A DNA stretch of 6,794 nucleotides from an uncultured Clostridia bacterium (GTDB lineage: Bacteria > Bacillota > Clostridia > Christensenellales > Borkfalkiaceae): positions 1 through 6,794 of the forward strand of contig CANPZH010000082.1 in assembly GCA_947589335.1 (NCBI GenBank). The letters run 5' to 3'. Position numbers and translations under genes: made by a program. The notes beneath the pieces were generated by a model. It was not told the DNA's origin. It ran no database searches and worked only from the letters and a program-made list of their open reading frames with translations. Positions 1 through 6,668 of this stretch are shown here, one piece after another; positions within the stretch are counted from its first letter, which is position 1; each line of letters starts with the position of its first letter.

Positions 1-609
1 GGGGAGATGCAGCCCTTCGAGCTCGTCATCACCCTGCTCATCGCCGAACTCGCCTGCATCCCCATGGCGGACGTCTCCATCCCCCTCCTGTACGGCGTCG
101 TCTCCGTTCTGACGATCTTCGTTTTGCACGAGATCATGACCCTCCTCGACCTCAAGCTCAAGCCCATCAAGGCGTTCATCAGCGGGAAGCCGGCCGTCGT
201 CATCAACAAAAACGGGATCGACGACTACCAGCTCAAGAGGAACAACCTCGACGTGAGCGATCTCATCGAGTCCCTGCGCGCGGCGGGATACTTTTCCCTC
301 GACTGCGTGGACTACGCGCTGTATGAGGCGAACGGGACCTTCTCAGCCCTCCCCAAACAGGACTATGAGGGCATGCAGACCTCCCTCCCCCTCGTCATCG
401 TCGACAACGGGAAGTTCGACGAAAAGAATCTCGCGGTCGCGGGGCTGGATCGCGCCTTCTTCGAGGGACTGCTCAAAGAACAGGGGATCGGGAACGTCAA
501 GCGGGTGCTCGTCATGACGGCGGACGGCACGGGGAAGATCTATCTCCAGACGAAGGGGGAGAAGTACCGCACCTTCACGGCGGAGTATCCGGAGGGCAAG
601 ACATGGTGA
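1..609 (+). CDS. DUF421 (YetF-like) membrane protein, 5'-truncated by the window edge
   Basis: This is the C-terminal part of a DUF421/YetF family membrane protein. The reading frame is open to base 1, and the codons before the first ATG (Gly-Glu, then MQPFEL) match the family's internal Gly-x-(M/L)QPFE motif. The real start therefore lies upstream and the ATG at 7 is internal. Counting from that Met, two hydrophobic segments (about 6-22 and 26-45) are followed by the soluble DUF421 domain. That domain has its conserved GKPAVVINKNG stretch (60-70) and a DL-x3-LR-x2-G-x-F region leading to YALYEANG (about 85-110). Members form a membrane-anchored cytoplasmic assembly of uncertain biochemical role; one relative, 2Duf, is linked to spore resistance and germination in Bacillus. 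The stop codon overlaps the next gene by 7 bases, so the two are co-transcribed and probably translationally coupled. Family assignment is confident; function is unknown. Confidence 0.9.
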   Translation, partial: GEMQPFELVITLLIAELACIPMADVSIPLLYGVVSVLTIFVLHEIMTLLDLKLKPIKAFISGKPAVVINKNGIDDYQLKRNNLDVSDLIESLRAAGYFSLDCVDYALYEANGTFSALPKQDYEGMQTSLPLVIVDNGKFDEKNLAVAGLDRAFFEGLLKEQGIGNVKRVLVMTADGTGKIYLQTKGEKYRTFTAEYPEGKTW

Positions 610-980
610 AATCTCTTCTGGCGATCGCCGTCGCCGCCTCCCTTCTGCTCGGCGCGGGACTGTTCGAATGGTTCTATGTCAACGATCTGTTCGGCGATTT
701 CGGCGGGGAGCTCAACGCGCTCTGTCTCAAGGCGGAGGACGGGACCGCGAGCGGCGAGGACGCCAAGGCGGTGCAGGCCTCGTGGGAGAGACGGAAGGAG
801 GAGCTGCACGTCTGGATCCCGCACAACGACGTCCGCCTCATCGACGACTACCTCTCCGAGACGGTCGGGCTCATCTCCCGCGGGGAGACTTCCCTCGCGC
901 TTGCCAAGCTCTCGATCCTCATCCATCTCACGGAGTGCCTGCCCGATACCTACAAACCGGGCATCGCGAACATCTTCTGA
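603..980 (+). CDS. DUF4363 family small membrane-anchored protein
   Basis: This is a 125-residue protein of unknown function that resembles DUF4363. It has an N-terminal hydrophobic segment (about residues 4-20, rich in Ala and Leu) preceded by one Lys, so it is likely a single-pass anchor with the rest outside the cytoplasm. The remainder is predicted mostly helical and charged. Its features fit the family pattern: a W-x-RRKEEL helix near residue 60, a conserved HNDV-x-LIDDYLSE segment around 74-85, and a final helix ending in a Leu/Ile-rich HLTE stretch. The start is well supported by a GGAGGG ribosome-binding site at 591-596, six bases before ATG 603, inside the end of the DUF421 gene. Pairing with DUF421 suggests a joint membrane role, possibly in envelope or spore biology, but this is inferred only from gene position. 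Confidence 0.82.
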   Translation: MVKSLLAIAVAASLLLGAGLFEWFYVNDLFGDFGGELNALCLKAEDGTASGEDAKAVQASWERRKEELHVWIPHNDVRLIDDYLSETVGLISRGETSLALAKLSILIHLTECLPDTYKPGIANIF

Positions 981-988
981 ACAAACAT

Positions 989-1026
989 ATGCGCCCCGCG
1001 CGGCCGCTCGGCCGCGCGGGGCGCAT
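989..1026. terminator. GC-rich hairpin between convergent genes
   Basis: A perfect 17-bp inverted repeat (989-1005 pairs with 1010-1026) has a 4-base loop, GCTC. It starts 9 bases after the DUF4363 stop and lies 25 bases beyond the serpin stop, so it could end transcription from both sides. The + strand tail (CCTTCTCTC) has no T-run. The - strand tail (ATATGTTTGTTC) is somewhat T-rich, so termination of the serpin transcript fits the classical intrinsic model better. The hairpin itself is certain; its efficiency on the + strand is inferred. Confidence 0.75.
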
Positions 1027-1050
1027 CCTTCTCTCCCGCCGATACCCTGC

Positions 1051-2385
1051 TTATACCTCGTCGACGACCCCCGAAAAGAGGGTGACGCCGTAGGGATCGG
1101 TGAGGATGAACCCGAACGAACGGTCGACGACGAACCGCTCATACACCGTCTCGTAGCCGTCCGGGCCCGCCGCGCCCGCACCGATGAACGCCGTGACGGC
1201 GGCGCCCTCGATCCCCTTTCTGTCCACGGTGAGGCTGACGATATGGCGAACTTCCGAGCACCACAGATTTTCGTCGCACAGCGCGGAGAGATCGCACCTC
1301 TCCTCCTCGAAGAGGGAGCCGACCCCGAGGGATCGCAGCACGCCCTTCACGTCTCCGTCGTACTCCGCCTTGAACTCGGGGAAGAGGCAGCTCGTCATAT
1401 AATGGATCTTGTTCTCGTCGTCATCCGCGTGAAAGTCGGTGACGGCGTTTGCCTCCCTCAGCGTCTCTTCGGTGAAGATCCCGCCTGCCGTCTCCCCCTC
1501 CTTCGGGAGCAGGAACTTGATCATGTACCCGTTGTACGTCTGCGTGTAGAACATCGTATAGCGTTCGCTCTCGAACGCCCTGCCGCGGACGGAGTAGCCC
1601 TCGAGAAGACGGACGGAGCTCTCGCTGCCGTCTGCCCCCGTGAAGGTGTATTCCCCGTCGGCAAAGGGCAGATCCTTGCCGAGACGGTTCCAGATGTCCT
1701 TGAGATAGAGGGTGTTCAGGATCACGAACGCCGTCTCTTCGGAAAGTTTCAGGTCCCTGTCGATGACCCCGTGCGTATTCCGGCAGATGAACTCCCGCAC
1801 CGCGCGGTTGGCGTTCCTGTTGTCTCTGCCGAAGTCCGCGCTGTAGGAGTAGCAGCGGTATTTTTCCGCGAGGGCGGAGATCGCCGCCTCCTTGGCGTGC
1901 ACGGAAGGATCCAGCCAGATGGAGTTGCCCGAGGACAGACGGCTCTCGAGATCGTCCGCATTGCTCCGCTCCTCCGCCGTCAGGGAGCGGACGAAGGTAT
2001 CGTACTGCGCCCCGAGCGTCTCGTATCCGACGCCGAGCGCCGAGAGCAGCTCCTCCCGTGTCTCCCCCGCCGCACACTCCGCGGCGGGCGCCATCGCCAT
2101 ATAGACGGAGACGGGCGAGACGGCGAAGTTCCCCTCCCGGTCCCTCGCTCTGTATGCCGCGGCGGCAAAGTCCGCCGCAAACGCCTCCGCGCCCTGTGCG
2201 ACCGCGCGGAAGTTCGCCTCCCGCCGTTCGGAATAGGAGAGCGGCACGCACTCCGCGGGCGCGCCGAGGAGGACGCTCTTGCCCTCGTTCAGTTCCCCCG
2301 TGAAGGGGGTCTCCGCGCATGACGCGGCGCCGAGCAGGAACACTGCCGCAAAGAGCGCGCATGCCGCCTTGACCGATCTTCTCAT
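1051..2385 (-). CDS. Serpin-family protease inhibitor, predicted secreted lipoprotein
   Basis: This 444-residue serpin should trap serine or cysteine proteases covalently by inserting its cleaved reactive-centre loop. Residues 1-23 form a signal peptide (RRSVK, hydrophobic core, then AASC), so Cys23 is a probable lipidation site; Ala at -3 makes the lipobox imperfect. Serpin landmarks in order are FAVSPVSVYMAM (87-98), GNSIWL (153-158), FVILNTLYLKDIW (220-232), MIKFLLPKEG (288-297), FPEFKAEY (335-342), hinge KGIEGAAVTA (390-399), and the C-terminal FGF (425-427) with SGVV. The hinge keeps Gly at P15 and small residues at P11 and P10 but has Ile at P14 and Gly at P12. Inhibition is therefore likely but unproven. 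The loop is about seven residues longer than in alpha-1-antitrypsin and is Gly/Ala-rich. ATG 2385 is preferred because AGAGGTGA lies five bases upstream; an in-frame GTG at 2394 sits inside that ribosome-binding site. The gene is divergent from the kinase. Confidence 0.92.
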   Translation of the reverse strand: MRRSVKAACALFAAVFLLGAASCAETPFTGELNEGKSVLLGAPAECVPLSYSERREANFRAVAQGAEAFAADFAAAAYRARDREGNFAVSPVSVYMAMAPAAECAAGETREELLSALGVGYETLGAQYDTFVRSLTAEERSNADDLESRLSSGNSIWLDPSVHAKEAAISALAEKYRCYSYSADFGRDNRNANRAVREFICRNTHGVIDRDLKLSEETAFVILNTLYLKDIWNRLGKDLPFADGEYTFTGADGSESSVRLLEGYSVRGRAFESERYTMFYTQTYNGYMIKFLLPKEGETAGGIFTEETLREANAVTDFHADDDENKIHYMTSCLFPEFKAEYDGDVKGVLRSLGVGSLFEEERCDLSALCDENLWCSEVRHIVSLTVDRKGIEGAAVTAFIGAGAAGPDGYETVYERFVVDRSFGFILTDPYGVTLFSGVVDEV

Positions 2386-2390
2386 TCCGT

Positions 2391-2398
2391 TCACCTCT
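2391..2398 (-). promoter_or_regulatory. Ribosome-binding site that decides the serpin start
   Basis: On the - strand AGAGGTGA lies five bases before ATG 2385. The alternative GTG start (2392-2394) is part of this Shine-Dalgarno sequence and has no comparable site of its own, so the ATG is preferred. Confidence 0.7.
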
Positions 2399-2411
2399 CA
2401 GAGCTTCTTTT

Positions 2412-2444
2412 CTTATATAACGGCGAAGCGCGGGCGTTTGTCCC
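2412..2444 (-). promoter_or_regulatory. Weak candidate promoter of the serpin gene
   Basis: The - strand carries TATATAAG (2412-2419), an AT-rich island in GC-rich sequence about 27 bases before the serpin start codon. This fits a -10 element with a short leader of roughly 20 bases. A convincing -35 is absent: GGGACA (2439-2444) matches TTGACA at four positions, but the 19-base spacer to TATATA is long. A-tracts just upstream on this strand could act as an UP-like element and compensate. The call rests on position and base composition. Confidence 0.35.
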
Positions 2445-2537
2445 GCTTTTTCTGTATTTTTCCGCCGAACGGCCCTTTTTTGCGGGGGATCATGCCCTTT
2501 TTCTCCCCGCAGCCGCCCGCAAGACGGCGCGAAGTCG

Positions 2538-2566
2538 TTGACGGCGCCGTCCGGATATGATATAAT
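2538..2566 (+). promoter_or_regulatory. Strong sigma-A-type promoter of the hybrid kinase gene
   Basis: TTGACG (2538-2543) matches the -35 consensus at five of six positions. A 17-base spacer separates it from a perfect -10, TATAAT (2561-2566), which is preceded by TGA, giving an extended -10 (TGnTATAAT). Transcription should start near 2573 and leave a leader of about 68 bases before ATG 2642. The match indicates a housekeeping-sigma promoter that may need repression rather than activation. Confidence 0.82.
2540..2551. promoter_or_regulatory. Perfect 12-bp palindrome overlapping the -35 box (candidate operator)
   Basis: GACGGCGCCGTC is a perfect palindrome and shares its first four bases with the -35 element of the kinase promoter. 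A dimeric repressor bound here would block RNA polymerase. In GC-rich DNA a palindrome of this length could arise by chance, and the regulator is unknown, so the operator role is inferred from position alone. Confidence 0.35.
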
Positions 2567-2641
2567 ACTGTAGATATCGGCCACGGCGCACGGGGGCGAT
2601 CCCGCCCTCCCGCCGAAAAAATCCCGTATGAAGAGACGCTT

Positions 2642-5600
2642 ATGAAACCGAAACATTTTCTTGCCGCCGCCCTGAGCCTTCTGATGCTCCTTCCCATGCT
2701 CCCCTTCCGCACGGGCGCTGTCCGCGCGGACGCCGCCGAGCCCGTCAAGGTCGGGTTCTTCGCCTTCTCGGGCTACCACATCACAGACGAGGTGACGGGC
2801 AGGCGCAGCGGCTACGGCTACGAATTTTTGCAGCATCTCGCGCGGCGTGCGGGATGGGAATACGAATATCTCGGCTACGACAAGTCGTATGAAGAAAACC
2901 TCGCCATGCTCGAACGGGGAGAGGTCGACCTCGTCACCTCCGTCTCTTACAGCGAGGAGCGGGCGGAAACCTTCCTCTTCTCCGACAAAGACATCGGCAT
3001 GAACTCCACCATCTTCACGGTGAGAGCAGGCAACACGGACGTTGAAAAGGGCAACTACGAGACCTACAACGGGCTGAAGGTCGGCATGCTCAAGATCAAC
3101 TCCAAGAATCAGATCTTTCAGCATTTTGCCGAGGAGCACAACTTCACCTGCGACTGGCGGGAGGAGTATGAAACGGAGCCCGAACTCACCGCCGCCCTGC
3201 AGCGCGGGAAGGTGGACGCCATCGTCTCGGGGAGCCTGCGCGCACTGGAAAACGAGTGGCTCATCGAGTCGATCGAGCCGAGCCCCTTCTACGTCGTCAC
3301 GCGGAAGAGCGACGAGGAGCTCATGGCGCGGGTCAACGCCGCCATCGAGGCCATGGACGTTCAGGAGCCCGACTGGCGGAATGTGTTGCAGAACAAGTAT
3401 TATTCGACGAACAGCAAGGGCAGCGTGATCCTCAGCGCGGAGGAGCGGGCATTCCTCGAAAACCTGAAGAGCACGGGAAAACCCGTTACCGTGCTCATGA
3501 ATCCCGACCGCCGCCCCTATTCCTACTTCGAAAACGGCGAGGCGTGCGGGATCTTCCCCGCCCTCTTTGAAAAGATGATCGCAAGCATCGGCCTTACAGA
3601 AGATCTCGATCTCCCCTATCAGTATCTCCCCGTGAAGAGCCGCGAGGAATATGCGAATATGCGCAAGGCGCAGGCAGCGGATATCGTGCTCGACTTCGGC
3701 GACGACTTCTTCCTCGCCGAGCAGGACGGATATAAGATCACCGACTCCTACTACAGCTCCACCCACACCCTCGTCAAGCGGAGAGATCTGCGCGGCGGGA
3801 TCAAGAGCATGGCGGTCATCAAGTATGCCGACAACTCCTATTCCCACTATCTTGCCGACTACGCGAGCCTCAAGAACACCGAACTTCAATACTACGATTC
3901 GCTCGAAGAGAGCATCACGGCGGTCCGGGAGGGAAGATGTGACGCGACGATCGCCCTCTCCTACGTTGCCGAGCTCTTCATCTGGGAAGACACCAAAAAC
4001 GAACTCTCCTCCGAGCTCATCGGGGAGGCCTCGACCGCCTATTCCCTCGGCGTGCACACGGACGGCGACGTCACCCTCCTCTCCATTCTGAACAAGTGCG
4101 TGGCGGGGCTCGACCGCAGCGCATCCTCCTCGATCATCACCGAAGAGGTCACGAAGTTCCGTCCCTCCGTCGACGGAGGGCTCATCTCCTTCCTGCGGCG
4201 CAACCCCATCTATATCGTGTTCGTCGTCACGGGCGTGCTGCTGCTGCTCTTCGCGATTGCGATGCTCGTCATCAGAACGCTCAACCAGCACCAGCTGCAG
4301 CGGAAGGTGACGGAGGCGACCAGGAAACTCCAGGCGCAGACGGAGGAGCTCTCCGTCGCCCTGCACGCCGCAGACGCCGCGAACCGCTCCAAGACCACCT
4401 TCCTCAACAACATGTCGCACGATATCCGTACGCCCATGAACGCGATCATCGGGTTCACCGCGCTCGCAACCGCCCATCTCGACAACAAGGAGCGCGCCCT
4501 CGACTACCTCTCGAAGATCTCGCAGGCCTCCAACCACCTGCTCTCGCTGATCAACGACGTCCTCGACATGAGCCGCATCGAATCGGGCAAAGTGCACATC
4601 GAAGACCGCCCCGAAAACCTTGCCGACATCCTGCAGGGGCTGAGGAACATCATCCAGTCCGACATCCACGCCAAGCACCTCGAGCTCTTCATCGACACCG
4701 TCGACGTCACCCGCGAGGAGGTGTACTGCGACAAGCTCCGCCTCAACCAGATCCTTCTGAATCTGACCTCGAACGCGATCAAGTTCACGAAGAGCGGCGG
4801 CTCCGTCTTCATACGGGTGACCCAGAAACCCTCCGAGAAAGAGGGCTACGGCACCTACGAATTCAGCGTGAGCGACACGGGGATCGGCATGAGCCCGGAA
4901 TTCACGAAGACCGTGTTCGAACCCTTCACGCGCGAGCGCAACTCCACCGTGAGCGGGATCCAGGGCACCGGGCTCGGCATGGCGATCACCAAGAACATCG
5001 TCGACATCATGGGAGGGACCATCACCGTAGACAGCGAACAGGGCAAGGGCACCGAATTCGTCGTCACCCTCGAGCTCCGCTTCGCCGACAGCGAACCCCG
5101 GGAGATGGCGCTCGCCGAACTGCACGGGCTCTACGCCCTCGTCGTGGACGACGACCTGCTCTCCTGCCAGAGCGTCTCCAAGATGCTGCGGCAGATCGGC
5201 ATGCACGCCGAGTGGACGGTCACGGGGAAGGAGGCGATCGTCCGCACCACCGAGGCGATCGAGCTCGGGCACCCCTTCGAGGTGTACATCATCGACTGGT
5301 CCATGCCCGACATGGACGGCATCGCCACCGTGAAACAGATCCGTGCGATCATCGGAGACAACTCCCCCATCATCCTGATGTCGGCATACGACTGGGCGGA
5401 CATCGAACAGGAGGCGCTGAAGGCGGGCGTCACGGGCTTCATCAGCAAGCCGCTGTTCGCCTCCGACCTCCACCGCGCCCTCGAAAAGAGCCTCGGAAAG
5501 ACCGCTCCCGAACCCGCGCCCGCGCCCAAGGAGAACAAATTCGCGGGGAAGCGCATCCTCCTCGTCGAGGACAACGAACTCAACCGCGAGATCGCGGAGG

Positions 5601-5941
5601 ATATCCTCACGGAGGCGGGATTCGCGGTCGAGAGCGCCGAGAACGGCAAGATCGCCTGCGAGATGGTCCAAAATTCCCATGCGGGATATTACGACCTCGT
5701 CTTGATGGACGTTCAGATGCCGATCATGGACGGCTACGAAGCCTCCAAACACATCCGCGCCCTCGAGGACAAGGCGCTCGCCGGAATCCCCATCATCGCG
5801 ATGACCGCCAACGCCTTCGAGGAGGACAAGGCGAACGCATTCGCCGCCGGCATGAACGGACATCTCGCAAAGCCGATCAACATCGACGCGATGTTCGCCC
5901 TGCTCGAGCAGATCCTCGGCGGGGAAGACGAATCCGCCTGA
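2642..5941 (+). CDS. Hybrid sensor histidine kinase with two extracellular substrate-binding domains and two receiver domains
   Basis: This 1099-residue membrane kinase senses an external ligand and relays phosphate from His to Asp. In order it has a signal peptide (1 to about 31), SBP_bac_3-like domain 1 (about 34-254), SBP-like domain 2 (about 278-505), a membrane helix (about 521-547), a coiled-coil linker (about 548-588), and HisKA with MSHDIRTPMN, where His593 is the phosphorylation site. HATPase_c follows (about 694-813) with Asn711, DTGIG (745-749), FEPF (759-762) and GTGLG (775-779). Receiver 1 (about 830-945) has Asp885, Ser914 and Lys936; receiver 2 (about 970-1090) has Asp1023, Thr1055 and Lys1077; a PEPAPAP linker joins them. 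All catalytic residues look intact. The layout resembles BvgS-type kinases, but there is no HPt or output domain, so a partner must be encoded elsewhere. Domain 1 keeps the binding Arg (Arg107), while the amino-group Asp appears to be Gly197. The signal peptide supports ATG 2642; the ribosome-binding site (GAAGAG) is weak. Confidence 0.95.
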   Translation: MKPKHFLAAALSLLMLLPMLPFRTGAVRADAAEPVKVGFFAFSGYHITDEVTGRRSGYGYEFLQHLARRAGWEYEYLGYDKSYEENLAMLERGEVDLVTSVSYSEERAETFLFSDKDIGMNSTIFTVRAGNTDVEKGNYETYNGLKVGMLKINSKNQIFQHFAEEHNFTCDWREEYETEPELTAALQRGKVDAIVSGSLRALENEWLIESIEPSPFYVVTRKSDEELMARVNAAIEAMDVQEPDWRNVLQNKYYSTNSKGSVILSAEERAFLENLKSTGKPVTVLMNPDRRPYSYFENGEACGIFPALFEKMIASIGLTEDLDLPYQYLPVKSREEYANMRKAQAADIVLDFGDDFFLAEQDGYKITDSYYSSTHTLVKRRDLRGGIKSMAVIKYADNSYSHYLADYASLKNTELQYYDSLEESITAVREGRCDATIALSYVAELFIWEDTKNELSSELIGEASTAYSLGVHTDGDVTLLSILNKCVAGLDRSASSSIITEEVTKFRPSVDGGLISFLRRNPIYIVFVVTGVLLLLFAIAMLVIRTLNQHQLQRKVTEATRKLQAQTEELSVALHAADAANRSKTTFLNNMSHDIRTPMNAIIGFTALATAHLDNKERALDYLSKISQASNHLLSLINDVLDMSRIESGKVHIEDRPENLADILQGLRNIIQSDIHAKHLELFIDTVDVTREEVYCDKLRLNQILLNLTSNAIKFTKSGGSVFIRVTQKPSEKEGYGTYEFSVSDTGIGMSPEFTKTVFEPFTRERNSTVSGIQGTGLGMAITKNIVDIMGGTITVDSEQGKGTEFVVTLELRFADSEPREMALAELHGLYALVVDDDLLSCQSVSKMLRQIGMHAEWTVTGKEAIVRTTEAIELGHPFEVYIIDWSMPDMDGIATVKQIRAIIGDNSPIILMSAYDWADIEQEALKAGVTGFISKPLFASDLHRALEKSLGKTAPEPAPAPKENKFAGKRILLVEDNELNREIAEDILTEAGFAVESAENGKIACEMVQNSHAGYYDLVLMDVQMPIMDGYEASKHIRALEDKALAGIPIIAMTANAFEEDKANAFAAGMNGHLAKPINIDAMFALLEQILGGEDESA

Positions 5942-5962
5942 TCCCATTTCCCCAAACCGTAC

Positions 5963-5992
5963 AAAAAATGAGCGGAGACCGCTCATTTTTTT
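5963..5992. terminator. Bidirectional intrinsic terminator
   Basis: A 13-bp stem (5963-5975 with 5979-5991) has a 3-base loop, AGA. Its G/C-rich core GAGCGG/CCGCTC is flanked by an A-run on the left and a seven-T run (5986-5992) on the right. This is a textbook rho-independent terminator for the kinase transcript, and the A-run supplies the U-tract for the opposing tag transcript. It lies 21 bases after the kinase stop and 36 bases beyond the tag stop. Confidence 0.93.
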
Positions 5993-6028
5993 ATGCCCGT
6001 TTATATGGCTGTTTGCTTTGCGGAGAAG

Positions 6029-6613
6029 TCACCCGTTTTCCGCCGAGCGGAAATCGCAGTGCTCCCAATGGTCGTTGACGATCCCGATCCCCTGGAGATA
6101 GGAATAGACGATCGTCGGTCCGACGAACCGGAACCCGCGCCGGATCAGTTCCGCGCTGATCTTTTCCGAGAGTTCGTCTTTTGCGGGCATCTCCGAGACG
6201 TCCGAAAGATGATGATCGACGGTCTTTCCGTCCGTAAACCCCCAGATGAAGCGGTCGAAACTGTCGAACTCCTCCTGCACTTTGAGGAAGGCACGGGCGT
6301 TTGCGATCGCCGCCTCGATCTTTCTGCGGTTGCGGATGATCCCCCTGTCTTCCATCAGTTTTCCGATCTTCTCCTCGCCGTAGCGGGAGACGGTCTGCGG
6401 GTCGAAACCGTCGAATGCCCTGCGGAAATTCTCTTCCTTGTTCAGGATCAGATCCCAGCTGACCCCCGCCTGCATGCCCTCCAACACGAGCATGGCGTAG
6501 AGCTCGCTCTCCCGGTGTTCGGGCTTGCACCACCGCGTATCGTGATAGCGCAAGGCCTTTTCGGAAGCGGATCCCTTCGTCCCGAAACTGAAATTACAGC
6601 GTTTCTTTTCCAT
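6029..6613 (-). CDS. tag: DNA-3-methyladenine glycosylase I
   Basis: This 194-residue enzyme removes 3-methyladenine from alkylated DNA and starts base excision repair in the cytoplasm. It matches the Tag family over its whole length. The catalytic-site motif LEGMQAGVSW contains Glu45, equivalent to Glu38 of E. coli Tag. The structural zinc ligands are all present: Cys6 and His24 near the N-terminus, and His182 and Cys186 in the NDHWEHC motif. Other family signatures are YHD-x2-W (23-28), GIIRNRRKI near the middle, and GFRFVGPTIVYSYLQ before the zinc motif. The Cys6-His24 gap is about five residues longer than in E. coli. ATG 6613 is chosen because GGAGGG lies just upstream and the protein then begins as the family does. 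An in-frame start at 6760 would add 49 residues encoded by the repeat region and is rejected. The gene is convergent with the kinase and stands alone on its strand here. Confidence 0.95.
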   Translation of the reverse strand: MEKKRCNFSFGTKGSASEKALRYHDTRWCKPEHRESELYAMLVLEGMQAGVSWDLILNKEENFRRAFDGFDPQTVSRYGEEKIGKLMEDRGIIRNRRKIEAAIANARAFLKVQEEFDSFDRFIWGFTDGKTVDHHLSDVSEMPAKDELSEKISAELIRRGFRFVGPTIVYSYLQGIGIVNDHWEHCDFRSAENG

Positions 6614-6641
6614 GCGCCCTCCGTATGTGCCGTTTTGGCTC

Positions 6642-6656
6642 GGAATGACATATTCC
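6642..6656. repeat. Short inverted repeat upstream of tag
   Basis: GGAAT and ATTCC form 5-bp arms around a 5-base centre (GACAT). It lies 29 bases before the tag start codon, so it could be an operator or the edge of the adjoining palindromic repeat. No consensus for a known regulator was recognised. Confidence 0.3.
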
Positions 6657-6668
6657 CCCTCCTTGGCG

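Noticed and set aside
676..2322. A 548-codon + strand open frame opposite the serpin
   Set aside because: It lies in register with the serpin codons, crosses the 989-1026 hairpin, and has an Arg/Ser-rich, family-free translation. The serpin on the other strand is clearly the real gene.
2430..2446. Small hairpin followed by five Ts in the divergent region
   Set aside because: The stem is only 5 bp with a 7-base loop, and no + strand transcript is expected to end here. The T-run is better explained as one of the phased tracts.
2592..2609. Possible riboswitch or attenuator in the kinase leader
   Set aside because: Only a 7-bp stem including one G-U pair is visible in a leader of about 68 bases. 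There is no T-run after it and no known riboswitch core.
1421..5986. A 1521-codon open frame on the - strand opposite the kinase
   Set aside because: It is in exact codon register with the kinase and exists because TTA, CTA and TCA codons are missing. Its translation is low-complexity with no recognisable domain, and it runs through the intergenic region into a wrong frame of the serpin gene.
4096..6078. A 660-codon + strand open frame inside and past the kinase gene
   Set aside because: This is an Arg/His-rich shadow frame of high-GC coding sequence that crosses the 5963-5992 terminator. The kinase frame carries all the conserved motifs.
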